Source of the DNA: REEB481 sp041170785
GTDB taxonomy: Bacteria; Bacteroidota; Bacteroidia; NS11-12g; UBA955
DNA: 7,564 bases
Assembly: GCA_041170785.1 (NCBI GenBank)
Contig: JBEDND010000183.1
Location: 1 to 7,564 of the forward strand
Direction of reading: 5' to 3'
Numbering within the stretch: the stretch's first letter is position 1; each line of letters begins with the position of its first letter. Below are positions 1-6,772 of the stretch, one piece after another. The translations under genes were made by a program, and so were the position numbers. A model generated the notes under the pieces. That model ran no database searches and was not told the DNA's origin. It was given only the letters and a program-made list of their open reading frames with translations.

Positions 1-2
1 AC

Positions 3-170
3 AATCAGCTGTTGATGTGCAGAAATGAATCAGTAAACATTCACTTTCAGGACGGGAGTTCCTTGTTTGGAACTTTGTTAGGCGCAACCCGCAGCGGCGG
101 CATCCTGGTACGCGATGCCACGGGCAAAACCCATGAATGGCACCACCCGCAAGCCCGGATAGTGATGTAA
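3..170 (+). CDS. birA: Biotin--[acetyl-CoA-carboxylase] ligase, C-terminal end (partial)
   Basis: An open frame enters from the left edge and stops at TAA 168-170, giving 55 residues with no start in the window. The visible part fits the small SH3-like C-terminal domain of biotin protein ligases: a short strand (VNIHFQDG), then GTLLGATRSGGILVRD, then a polar segment and a final IVM. This matches the family pattern of a G-x-L/I-x-G turn followed by G-x-L-x-V. In biotin ligases this domain follows the catalytic core, which attaches biotin to the carboxyl carrier of acetyl-CoA carboxylase, but the core lies outside the window. It ends 35 nt before coaX on the same strand. A birA-coaX pairing is common in bacteria and supports the call. 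The identification rests on a short, variable domain plus context, so it is likely rather than certain. Confidence 0.75.
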   Translation, partial: NQLLMCRNESVNIHFQDGSSLFGTLLGATRSGGILVRDATGKTHEWHHPQARIVM

Positions 171-205
171 CCTATATCGAACTTACCCGTTTCACCACAC
201 ACCAC

Positions 206-919
206 ATGCACGAAATCCTGGCGATTGACATAGGAAACACCCGCAGCAAAGCCTGTTTGTTTAACACTTTGGGGGAAATAACCAAGCGTTTTCAGGATCA
301 TTCCCTGAGCCGCAGCGAAATCCAGGAGCTCATCTTCAAACATCCGGTGGGCATCATTTCCGATGTGAGCGGCGATCCAAATCCCTGGCAACAAGCCGAT
401 CAATACCTTCTGCTGAATGGAACCACGGAAACGCCGTTGCGCTGCACCTACGAAAGCCGTGCAACCCTTGGACCCGACAGGCTGGCCCTGGCGAATGGCG
501 CCTGGTATTTGTATCCCGGACAAAACAGCCTGATCATCAGCCTGGGCACCTGCATCACCTACGACTTGGTTCTGGAAGACGGAAGTTATCCGGGTGGCGC
601 CATTTCACCGGGGCTGCAAATGCGCTACCGGAGCCTGCATCAGTTCACCGGCAAGCTTCCGCTGGTGGGCCACCGCGACTTCGACGGAAACATTGGAAAA
701 AACACCGAAGAGTCTATTCTGGCAGGCGTCCAACACGGCATCAACGGCGAAGTAGCAGCCTGGATGCGCCAAACCAAACACCAATACAAAACACTGAACA
801 TCCTCTTTTCAGGCGGAGATGCAACAAGCTTCGGTCTTTCAGACCAAAAGCGGATATTTGCGGACCCGGATTTGCTGTTTCGGGGATTATATGCGATTTG
901 TCGCCATCATGCCATCTAA
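206..919 (+). CDS. coaX: Type III pantothenate kinase
   Basis: This 237-residue cytoplasmic enzyme phosphorylates pantothenate with ATP, the first committed step of coenzyme A synthesis. It belongs to the ASKHA fold and, by family knowledge, needs a monovalent cation. The visible family signatures are the N-terminal phosphate loop DIGNTRSK at residues 8-15, GPDR at 89-92 with the presumed catalytic Asp91, SLGTCITYD at 112-120 with the cation-site Asp120, GGAISPGL at 130-137, TGKLPLV at 148-154, NTEESILAG at 166-174 and SGGDA at 202-206. No key residue is missing. The frame is open back to an ATG at 137, but that start would add 23 unrelated residues and overlap birA. The ATG at 206 places the DIGNT loop near the N-terminus, as in other CoaX proteins. 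Its last 11 nt overlap the next gene, which suggests translational coupling. Confidence 0.95.
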   Translation: MHEILAIDIGNTRSKACLFNTLGEITKRFQDHSLSRSEIQELIFKHPVGIISDVSGDPNPWQQADQYLLLNGTTETPLRCTYESRATLGPDRLALANGAWYLYPGQNSLIISLGTCITYDLVLEDGSYPGGAISPGLQMRYRSLHQFTGKLPLVGHRDFDGNIGKNTEESILAGVQHGINGEVAAWMRQTKHQYKTLNILFSGGDATSFGLSDQKRIFADPDLLFRGLYAICRHHAI

Positions 920-2294
920 AACCAGTTTCCGCACACTTGCCTTTTTGTTGGGCCTTTTTCTGCCGTTTGGCCTTCAGGCGCAAAATTCTACACAGTCGCC
1001 TTATTCCAACTTCGGCATCGGAGAACTGGGCGGAGGCGAATTCAGTCAGATCAGCGCCGTAGGCGGACTCAGTCAAACAGCGGGTTCACGCTACCAAAAC
1101 AGTCCGCTGAACCCTGCAACCCTTGGTGCTTTGCGCTACAGCAATCTCGATTTTGGTTTTCACGGCAGCAGCGGAAAAATCACCGCACTCAACAAACGCC
1201 GCGATGTAAATTCCGGAGGCTTCTCTTACCTCAACATGGCGTTTCCAACCATGAACAAAAACTTCCTTACCGGGACTTATGTAGATTCCAACGGCAAAAC
1301 CAAACCGCGTTTTTTGAAAGTAAACATGGGTACTGCCTTCGGATTATCGCCGGTTTCTGCCGTAGGCTTCAACTATACACTCACCGATTCCAGCATCTTA
1401 CGCCACGACGTGTACCACAATGGTGGCGGGGGCTTGAACCGTTTTTACCTGGCGCATGCCATTCAAATCGCCAACCGTTTGTCCATTGGATACCAGGCGG
1501 CTTACTTGTTCGGGCAGTTGCGCGACTTCAGCGTATTCAATCTGGAAGATTCCGGTTATTTCATGCGTTTTGAGGACCAGCGCAGCATCCTGATCAGCGG
1601 TTGGCAACACCGCCTGGGAGTGCACCTGAATTTCAACACCGGCAAAATCCACCACCTGTTGGGCGGCAGCCTGTTGTGGAACAAAAATACCACAGGAACC
1701 CAATCGCGTTTGGTGCGCACGTACAGCAGTGGATTCGGGGGATTTCCATCGTACAAAGACACCATTCTTTCAACCGTTTCGCAACAAGGGAACATCACCC
1801 TTCCCGACGGTTTTGCGGCCGGATACAGTATGGAACGCCCCGGAAAATGGCGCATCGGTGCCGAATACCGTCAGGAACAATGGGATAAGTTCAACGCTTT
1901 TTATACCAGCGGAAATTTTGCAACACGCAGCACCTGGGGCGTGGGCTTAAACATCAATCCTGAAGCACCCGCGCGCAAAAAAGGAGCCCGCAACCGCATT
2001 CCCATTGAATGGCGCATGGGGTACAGAAGTACTCAAACACAGAACCAATTCAACACGGCAAGTGGCATGTTGAACCTACAGGAACAAGCCTATACCCTTG
2101 GCGTAGGAATTCCTGTTTCGCGGCGCTATTTCGACAATACTTTTCTGCGCTCTCAACTCAACATTACCCTGGAATATTTGGATCGCGGTGGCAGCGCCGC
2201 CTTTAACGCAGGTTTGGCGCGCGAACAGTACCTGCGCCTCATCTTGGGTGTGAGCCTGGGTGATGTTTGGTTCGACAGAAACAAGTACAATTGA
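909..2294 (+). CDS. Outer-membrane beta-barrel protein, FadL-like, of unknown substrate
   Basis: This is a predicted secreted protein of 461 residues. Residues 1-24 form a signal peptide, with a basic start, a hydrophobic core AFLLGLFLPF and probable cleavage after LQA. The mature protein opens with SPYSNFGIGEL and a glycine-rich segment leading to SPLNPATLGAL. This resembles the start of the Bacteroidota barrel family often labelled OmpP1/FadL-like, with SPYSxxGxG followed by an NPA motif. The rest alternates polar and aromatic residues with many glycines, as expected for beta strands. It ends in LGVSLGDVWFDRNKYN, like a final outer-membrane strand. No plug or TonB box is seen. The ATG at 909 is chosen because it puts the signal sequence at the N-terminus; upstream starts at 891 and 819 would run deeper into coaX. 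The stop overlaps the lptC start as TGATG. The link to lptC suggests an envelope role, but the substrate is unknown. Confidence 0.8.
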   Translation: MPSKTSFRTLAFLLGLFLPFGLQAQNSTQSPYSNFGIGELGGGEFSQISAVGGLSQTAGSRYQNSPLNPATLGALRYSNLDFGFHGSSGKITALNKRRDVNSGGFSYLNMAFPTMNKNFLTGTYVDSNGKTKPRFLKVNMGTAFGLSPVSAVGFNYTLTDSSILRHDVYHNGGGGLNRFYLAHAIQIANRLSIGYQAAYLFGQLRDFSVFNLEDSGYFMRFEDQRSILISGWQHRLGVHLNFNTGKIHHLLGGSLLWNKNTTGTQSRLVRTYSSGFGGFPSYKDTILSTVSQQGNITLPDGFAAGYSMERPGKWRIGAEYRQEQWDKFNAFYTSGNFATRSTWGVGLNINPEAPARKKGARNRIPIEWRMGYRSTQTQNQFNTASGMLNLQEQAYTLGVGIPVSRRYFDNTFLRSQLNITLEYLDRGGSAAFNAGLAREQYLRLILGVSLGDVWFDRNKYN

Positions 2295-2884
2295 TGCGCA
2301 TCGGTTCACTGCTTTTACTTCTTGCATTCGCCTCTTGCACCAAGTTCACCAATAAGGAACTCAGAACCCGGAGTCGCGACACGGTACAGGCGAAAGAAGT
2401 AGCAGAACAGGTGGACATCAGCTATACGGACTCAGGCAAACTCAAAGCCAAGCTGCATACACCTGTGATGGTGGGCATCAAGCAAAGTGCCGAGCCTTAC
2501 GTGGAAATGCCGCGTGGCGTAAAAGGTGAGTTTTTTGACGATTCCGGTCGCGTGGAAAGCTTCCTCAGCTCAGAATACGCCATCAGCTATACCAAGGTCA
2601 AGAAGGTTTTGCTGCGCAGAAATGTAGAGGTGATGAATGTGAAGGGTGAAAAACTCAATACCGAAGAGCTGCATTGGGACCAACGCTCGGGCAAGATTTA
2701 TACCGAGAAGTTTGTGAAAATCACCACTGCCGACCAAATCATCATGGGCGACGGCATGACGGCCAATCAAACCTTTACACATTGGGTAATTAAGAAGGTT
2801 CGCGGCAGCATTAATTTGCAACATGATTCAACAACAGGTAGCCGTAGTGCTGTGGATCGCACTCACGGTAATCAGCGGAACTGA
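2294..2884 (+). CDS. lptC: LPS export periplasmic component LptC, lipoprotein type
   Basis: This 196-residue protein is recognised as the LptC family, which in the LptBFGC-A-DE machine passes LPS from the inner-membrane ABC transporter to the periplasmic bridge. After a hydrophobic N-terminus (LLLLLAFAS), Cys15 is preceded by AFAS. This looks like a lipobox with an unusual Phe at -3, so membrane attachment is probably by lipid; the classical E. coli LptC uses an uncleaved helix instead. The body is a run of beta strands typical of the LptC/OstA fold: YTDSGKLKAKLHTP at 44-57, MPRGVKGEFFDDSGRVES at 72-89, RNVEVMNVKGEKLNTEEL at 109-126, and GDGMTANQTF at 152-161. The frame is open to an ATG at 2267, but the ATG at 2294 overlaps the preceding stop by one base and places the signal correctly. 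The polar tail from about residue 177 overlaps the next gene. Confidence 0.87.
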   Translation: MRIGSLLLLLAFASCTKFTNKELRTRSRDTVQAKEVAEQVDISYTDSGKLKAKLHTPVMVGIKQSAEPYVEMPRGVKGEFFDDSGRVESFLSSEYAISYTKVKKVLLRRNVEVMNVKGEKLNTEELHWDQRSGKIYTEKFVKITTADQIIMGDGMTANQTFTHWVIKKVRGSINLQHDSTTGSRSAVDRTHGNQRN

Positions 2885-3038
2885 ATGTATGTATCGCTTC
2901 ATGCAGGAAGGTGCCGCTTCATTGTGGGGCTGGCTCTTGTTGCCTGCCTGTCTGTTCAGTCTGGTGATGGTATTCCGCAGCAGAAAAAAACGCGGACAGA
3001 AATTCGGTATTTCCGGCAAGAACAAGAAGCATAAATAA
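2823..3038 (+). CDS. Small two-helix membrane protein with basic tail
   Basis: This 71-residue protein has a first hydrophobic segment at about residues 5-20 and a second at about 33-51. A strongly basic tail (RSRKKRGQK through GKNKKHK) follows. By the positive-inside rule both ends would face the cytoplasm, with a short periplasmic loop between the helices. The start at 2823 lies 62 nt inside the 3' end of lptC in another frame. A later ATG at 2889, just past the lptC stop, would remove the first helix, so 2823 is preferred. I do not recognise a named family and assign no function. It is the last gene of the birA-coaX-barrel-lptC run, and translation coupled to lptC is likely. A role near the inner-membrane LPS export complex is only an inference from position. 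Its stop is 11 nt from the convergent gene's stop. Confidence 0.6.
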   Translation: MIQQQVAVVLWIALTVISGTECMYRFMQEGAASLWGWLLLPACLFSLVMVFRSRKKRGQKFGISGKNKKHK

Positions 3039-3049
3039 ACCCTGTTGTA

Positions 3050-3697
3050 TCAGCCTTCGTTTAGTCCTTTTCCCGCGCGGATTTGCTGTTCGCATTTGGC
3101 AATCCTGGCGATGCGTGTGGTTGCCTGTTTCGCTCCGCTGAAGTGCAACAAATACGCTCGCTGGCGCCCCGGAGTTAATGCCCTGAACGCAGTTTCCAGA
3201 TCTGGCGCTTGCTGAAACCTTTGGGCCAGTTCTTCAGGGATAGGTCGGGATTCAATGGGTTTGCGTTCCACCTTCTTCCCGGAAATTTCAACCAAAATGG
3301 CCGCCGCCACAAGCCGCCTCAGTTCATCGGCTGCATCAGCCAATTCGGCCACGCTTCTGAACCTGAACTGCTTGCCTTCCTGAGAATCCTGACCGGCAAA
3401 AACCAAAATCCCCGCCGGATCATCCAACAAGGAACCTTTGAAAAAAGAAAGGCTGCAATAGTCTTTGAAAGCCGCCATCATGGCCACGTTCTTCCCCTGA
3501 AACACATAGCAGGGCATGCCCCACTTGATGCTTTCTTCCAGTTCCGTATCCTGCAGCAGCGCGCGCAGCGCCAGCAGTTCTTCATGCCAACGATGCACTT
3601 TACACTGCGGCGTGCCACCCAGCGAACAACGACCGCAGCCGGCTTCAAGATATCCGTCCACATCGTGGCCCCAGTCACGGAGTTTGGGTTTAGACAT
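3050..3697 (-). CDS. YdeI/OmdA-family protein (DUF1801 plus C-terminal OmdA domain)
   Basis: This 215-residue protein has two recognisable parts. The N-terminal part matches DUF1801: VDGYLEAG near residue 13, SIKWGMPCYVFQGKNVAMMAAFKDYCSL-type core at about 56-83 and SFFKGSLL after it. The C-terminal part has IPEELAQRFQ at 153-162, LTPGRQRAYLLHFSGAK at 174-190 and the ending KCEQQIRAGKGLNEG. This is the hallmark of the YdeI/OmdA (bacteriocin-protection) family. The biochemical role of the family is poorly known, and bacterial members have been linked to resistance to certain peptides. The N-terminus carries Cys21, Cys24 and Cys32 in CGRCSLGGTPQC, with further Cys63 and Cys81, suggesting a metal site in this subgroup (inference). 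The ATG at 3697 begins just before a plausible short DUF1801 N-terminus. It is transcribed alone and converges on the lptC cluster. Confidence 0.85.
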   Translation of the reverse strand: MSKPKLRDWGHDVDGYLEAGCGRCSLGGTPQCKVHRWHEELLALRALLQDTELEESIKWGMPCYVFQGKNVAMMAAFKDYCSLSFFKGSLLDDPAGILVFAGQDSQEGKQFRFRSVAELADAADELRRLVAAAILVEISGKKVERKPIESRPIPEELAQRFQQAPDLETAFRALTPGRQRAYLLHFSGAKQATTRIARIAKCEQQIRAGKGLNEG

Positions 3698-3781
3698 AGG
3701 GCGAAAATAAACTTTTACAAATTTTACTTTTCGGAAGATTTTTCACCGCCCATCTGCCTTCATGCTCACAGAAATCTCTAT

Positions 3782-3997
3782 TCACCTATCTTCCACTGTC
3801 CGCACAAAAGCGCGAAAGTTTTCTTTATCAACAACAAGACCTGAGGCCTGGTGGGCGCTGAGAAACGAGTTGGGAATTTTGTTCCGGCCCCGACTGTTCC
3901 ATTTGAACTCAAATGCACGGATGATGCCATTTTCTTGTTCAACAAAATCTAGTACCTGTTCCTGTACCGTCCGCCAGGAAAAATGAATATTCAGCGA
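3782..3997 (-). pseudogene. C-terminal remnant of an AAA-type ATPase with DUF4143 domain
   Basis: On the minus strand, 71 codons are open between an in-frame TAA (3998-4000) and a TGA (3782-3784), with no ATG. The translation contains NIHFSWRT, then VLDFVEQENGIIRAFEFKWN, then KIPNSFLSAH and VVDKENFRAFV. This follows the C-terminal end of DUF4143 ATPases in order: a YFWRT-like strand, a (E/V)xDF(V/I)E strand, an acidic-glycine turn, AxEFKW, a Pro-x-x-F segment and a final xxxNFxxF helix. The ATP-binding N-terminus (Walker A and B) and most of the DUF4143 domain are absent. Upstream translation past the TAA shows nothing recognisable, so only about the last sixth of a typical gene of 380-400 codons survives. 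It is most likely a decayed relic between ydeI-like and glmS. A short expressed peptide cannot be excluded but lacks an obvious start. Confidence 0.68.
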
Positions 3998-4220
3998 TTA
4001 CATTCCCCAAAAATGATGGGTTTTAGCGATGTGCTCATTTTCCCTGAAATACCACAGCCCAATTCCATCCTGTTTTTCACAGATGGATTCCGAATACCAC
4101 CCCGGCAACAACGCTAAAATTTTTCATAGAATCAGGCATTGCCGCAAGGGTGCTGCAGGAAAGCCGCGTCACGGTCAAGTGCTGGAAATGATGTAATTTC
4201 GCGCAAATTATTACACCCCT
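3998..4220. other. Gene-free stretch upstream of glmS
   Basis: I find no supportable gene in these 223 nt. A 44-codon plus-strand frame starting at 3983 and minus-strand frames here show no recognisable family and are broken by stops. TAATTTCG at 4194-4201 matches seven of eight positions of the Bacteroidota -7 element TAnnTTTG and would give a leader of about 20 nt for glmS. No TTTG lies at the usual distance upstream of it, so a promoter here is only suggested. No riboswitch-like or ribozyme-like structure was evident by eye. Confidence 0.4.
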
Positions 4221-6062
4221 ATGTGCGGAATCGTCGCTTACATTGGCCCGAAACAGGCCTACCCCATCCTCATAAAAGGCCTTAAGCGCCTTGAATACCG
4301 TGGCTACGACAGTGCGGGCATCGCTCTGATGAACGGCGACATGCGCGTTTACAAGAAGCAGGGCAAGGTTGCTGACCTTGAAAACAGCCTTACAGATCAG
4401 GATGTGGAAGGCAACATGGGCATGGGACATACCCGTTGGGCCACCCACGGCGTTCCCAACAACGTGAATGCCCACCCGCACAAATCACAAAACGGTGAGC
4501 TTGCGGTCATCCACAACGGAATCATTGAGAATTACATGACCCTGAAAGAGGGTTTGATATTGCGTGGCCACACCTTCGAAAGTGATACCGATACCGAGGT
4601 ACTCATTCACCTCATTGAGGATGTGATGAACCATACCAACCTATCGCTCCAGGATGCGGTTCGCGCTGCATTGGCTCAGGTTGTTGGCGCTTATGCCATC
4701 GTCATTCTTTCCAAAAACCATCCGGAACACCTCATCGCGGCCAGAAAAGGAAGCCCCTTGGTGGTTGGTATTGGAAACGAACGCGGAGAGTATTTCCTGG
4801 CAAGTGATGCCACACCTATTGTAGAATATACCCGCCAGGTAATTTACCTCAACGATGGAGAAATAGCAATTGTGGACAACGGCCAACTGTCTGTAAGAAC
4901 CATCGACAACGAAATTCAGACGCCTTATGTGCATGAATTGGAAATGAACCTCGAACAACTGGAAAAAGGTGGTTACGAGCATTTCATGCTCAAGGAAATT
5001 TACGAGCAACCCAAATCCATTTTGGACAGTTTCCGTGGACGAATCGACCCCAAAGAGGCGGAATTCCACATGCGCAGCATTTTTGAATATGAAGAGAAGC
5101 TGCGCAACATCAAACGTTTGCTTCTGATTGGCTGCGGTACCAGCTGGCACGCGGGCCTGGTAGGCGAATATCTGTTTGAAGAATACGCGCGCATTCCTGT
5201 GGAAGTGGAGTATGCCAGCGAGTTCCGTTACCGCAATCCGGTGATTTACAGCGATGACCTGGTGATTGCCATCAGCCAGTCGGGTGAAACCGCCGATACA
5301 CTGGCAGCGATGGAACTGGCCAAAAACAACGGAGCCACGGTTTTTGGTGTGTGCAACGTGGTAGGCAGCAGCATTCCCCGCATGAGCCATGCCGGAGCTT
5401 ATACCCATGCTGGCCCGGAAATAGGCGTGGCAAGCACCAAAGCGTTTACTGCACAAGTAACTGTTTTGGCCATCATGGCCATGGCTGTGGCAAAGCTGAA
5501 AGGCAACATGTCTGGCAACAGACTCCGCACCCTGATGTATGAGCTGGAATCCATTCCTTCCAAAGTGGAAAAAGCTTTGAAGCTCAACGACCAGATTGTG
5601 GACATCGCCTCGAAGTATAAAGACGCTCGCAACTTCTTGTACCTGGGCCGCGGATACAATTTCCCGGTAGCGCTTGAAGGTGCGCTGAAACTCAAGGAAA
5701 TCAGCTACATCCATGCCGAAGGTTATCCCGCTGCCGAGATGAAGCACGGTCCGATTGCACTGATTGACGAGGAAATGCCGGTTGTGGTTGTTGCCACCAA
5801 CAGCGCGCATTACGAGAAAGTGATCAGCAACATTCAGGAAGTGAAGGCCCGCAAAGGGAAAATCATTGCTGTGGTCACAGAAGGCGATACCAAGGTGAAA
5901 GAGATGGCTGATCATGTGATTGAAGTGCCCGAAACCGACGAATCACTGAGCCCGCTGATCAATACCATTCCCTTGCAGTTGCTCAGCTATCACATCGCAG
6001 TGATGCGAGGCTGTAACGTTGATCAGCCCCGTAACCTCGCGAAATCCGTTACGGTGGAGTAA
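4221..6062 (+). CDS. glmS: Glutamine--fructose-6-phosphate aminotransferase (isomerizing)
   Basis: This complete 613-residue cytoplasmic enzyme makes glucosamine-6-phosphate from fructose-6-phosphate and glutamine, the entry step to UDP-GlcNAc for peptidoglycan and LPS. It starts MCGIVAYIG; Cys2 becomes the N-terminal nucleophile of the class II glutaminase after Met removal. Glutaminase signatures are YRGYDSAG (26-33), HTRWATHG (70-77), HNGIIENY (98-105) and SDTDTE (121-126). The sugar-phosphate isomerase half has two SIS domains: GCGTSWHAG at 304-312 and SQSGETADTL at 352-361 in the first, and GRGYNFPVALEGALKLKEIS at 476-495 in the second. HAEGYPAAEMKHGP follows at 498-511. The C-terminal tail DQPRNLAKSVTVE carries the conserved lysine (Lys607) that lines the active site. 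The length is close to the 609 residues of the E. coli enzyme. The cell-wall link to lptC is thematic; the two are not in one operon. Confidence 0.98.
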   Translation: MCGIVAYIGPKQAYPILIKGLKRLEYRGYDSAGIALMNGDMRVYKKQGKVADLENSLTDQDVEGNMGMGHTRWATHGVPNNVNAHPHKSQNGELAVIHNGIIENYMTLKEGLILRGHTFESDTDTEVLIHLIEDVMNHTNLSLQDAVRAALAQVVGAYAIVILSKNHPEHLIAARKGSPLVVGIGNERGEYFLASDATPIVEYTRQVIYLNDGEIAIVDNGQLSVRTIDNEIQTPYVHELEMNLEQLEKGGYEHFMLKEIYEQPKSILDSFRGRIDPKEAEFHMRSIFEYEEKLRNIKRLLLIGCGTSWHAGLVGEYLFEEYARIPVEVEYASEFRYRNPVIYSDDLVIAISQSGETADTLAAMELAKNNGATVFGVCNVVGSSIPRMSHAGAYTHAGPEIGVASTKAFTAQVTVLAIMAMAVAKLKGNMSGNRLRTLMYELESIPSKVEKALKLNDQIVDIASKYKDARNFLYLGRGYNFPVALEGALKLKEISYIHAEGYPAAEMKHGPIALIDEEMPVVVVATNSAHYEKVISNIQEVKARKGKIIAVVTEGDTKVKEMADHVIEVPETDESLSPLINTIPLQLLSYHIAVMRGCNVDQPRNLAKSVTVE

Positions 6063-6255
6063 CTCCGAACCCAAGGTTTTGCTGCCATGCGCTTTTCCTA
6101 TGGATCCTGTTTGCCATGACACAGATTTTACATAGGAATTGGCTTTTGCACATGTTTGCTTTTGCTGCATGAACAATACCTGTCACCTATCGAGATTACA
6201 TTAAGTTTACACGACCTTAACAAGCTGTAGGCGACCTAAAAATTAAATTTACTCC

Positions 6256-6690
6256 ATGAAAAAAATCCTTCTCCTCATGACAATTCTTGTTTGTTCTGTT
6301 GGTGCATTCGCCCAAACAGCAACTTCCAGTAAAAAGAAGGTGGAAATCAATCAGATTTTAGGTGATTGGAAATTGGTTGATTACAAGTATTTCACAAAAC
6401 CCGCAAAACCAAAGCGTTTGACCGCTTGTGACTCAGGTATGATTTGGAGCTTTTATATTGACGATAAGACAAAAAAGAACCTTTTAGATTGTAAAGACAC
6501 CAGCGATTCCTGTAAAGATTATCCTTTCCAAAGCGACTGGGTGTTGAGTGGTAGTAATTTGATCATCAGAAGAACCAAAATCATGGGATTCGGTGGAGTC
6601 TCTGCCAGTGGAACTTTTATCATCAAGAATATCTCGCAGAACTCTATGGTTTTGGAATTTCAAAAGAACAGTTACGTCTTCAGCCGATAA
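6256..6690 (+). CDS. Small secreted lipocalin-like protein
   Basis: This 144-residue predicted exported protein starts with a clear signal peptide: MKK, the hydrophobic stretch ILLLMTILVCSVGAFA, and probable cleavage before Gln20. After a lysine-rich linker comes ILGDWKLVDY at 34-43, the G-x-W strand that opens many lipocalin-like beta barrels of Bacteroidota. Later strands alternate (SDWVLSGSNLIIRR, ASGTFIIKNISQNSMVLEF), and it ends in YVFSR. The mature part has three cysteines at 58, 79 and 86, so one disulphide plus a free thiol is possible. It has no lipobox, so a soluble periplasmic or secreted protein is expected. By hand count the gene is about 38% GC, against roughly 50-55% in sampled lines of glmS, which hints at a different history. 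Its ligand is unknown. It lies 193 nt after glmS with no clear promoter and is followed by a strong terminator. Confidence 0.75.
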   Translation: MKKILLLMTILVCSVGAFAQTATSSKKKVEINQILGDWKLVDYKYFTKPAKPKRLTACDSGMIWSFYIDDKTKKNLLDCKDTSDSCKDYPFQSDWVLSGSNLIIRRTKIMGFGGVSASGTFIIKNISQNSMVLEFQKNSYVFSR

Positions 6691-6772
6691 ATCATTAAGG
6701 CAATTCGAAATAAAAGACCTTAAGTCTTCTCTTTTCGGATATTTACCTCGAGAAAACCGATAACCCCTAAAC

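Noticed and set aside
47..523. 158-codon minus-strand open frame at the left edge
   Set aside because: It is antisense to the birA end and to coaX and has no recognisable motif.
3209..3844. 211-codon plus-strand open frame
   Set aside because: It is mostly antisense to the YdeI-like gene, which has clear family motifs; its translation looks like no known protein.
3762..3986. 74-codon plus-strand open frame between ydeI-like and glmS
   Set aside because: The opposite strand here reads as a DUF4143 C-terminus with conserved motifs; the plus frame is serine- and threonine-rich shadow sequence.
3983..4117. 44-codon plus-strand frame starting MNIQRLHSPK
   Set aside because: It is short, overlaps the remnant's edge, and has no recognised family or ribosome site.
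4140..4220. A glmS ribozyme or riboswitch in the leader
   Set aside because: The likely leader is short, no matching fold was visible, and the glmS ribozyme is known from Firmicutes and a few relatives, not Bacteroidota.
4077..4481. 134-codon minus-strand open frame across the glmS start
   Set aside because: Most of it is antisense to the glutaminase domain of glmS and the remainder shows no family.
4641..5915. Long 424-codon open frame on the minus strand inside glmS
   Set aside because: It lies entirely antisense to a fully conserved glmS, is rich in His, Phe and Asn from reverse reading of common codons, and shows no family motif.
6202..6209. TAAGTTTA as a -7 promoter element for the lipocalin-like gene
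   Set aside because: It matches seven of eight positions of TAnnTTTG, but the nearest TTTG upstream is about 37 nt away, too far for the usual spacing.
6714..6728. AAGAC/GTCTT hairpin after the lipocalin-like stop
   Set aside because: The stem is only 5 bp, and a far stronger terminator lies about 50 nt further on.
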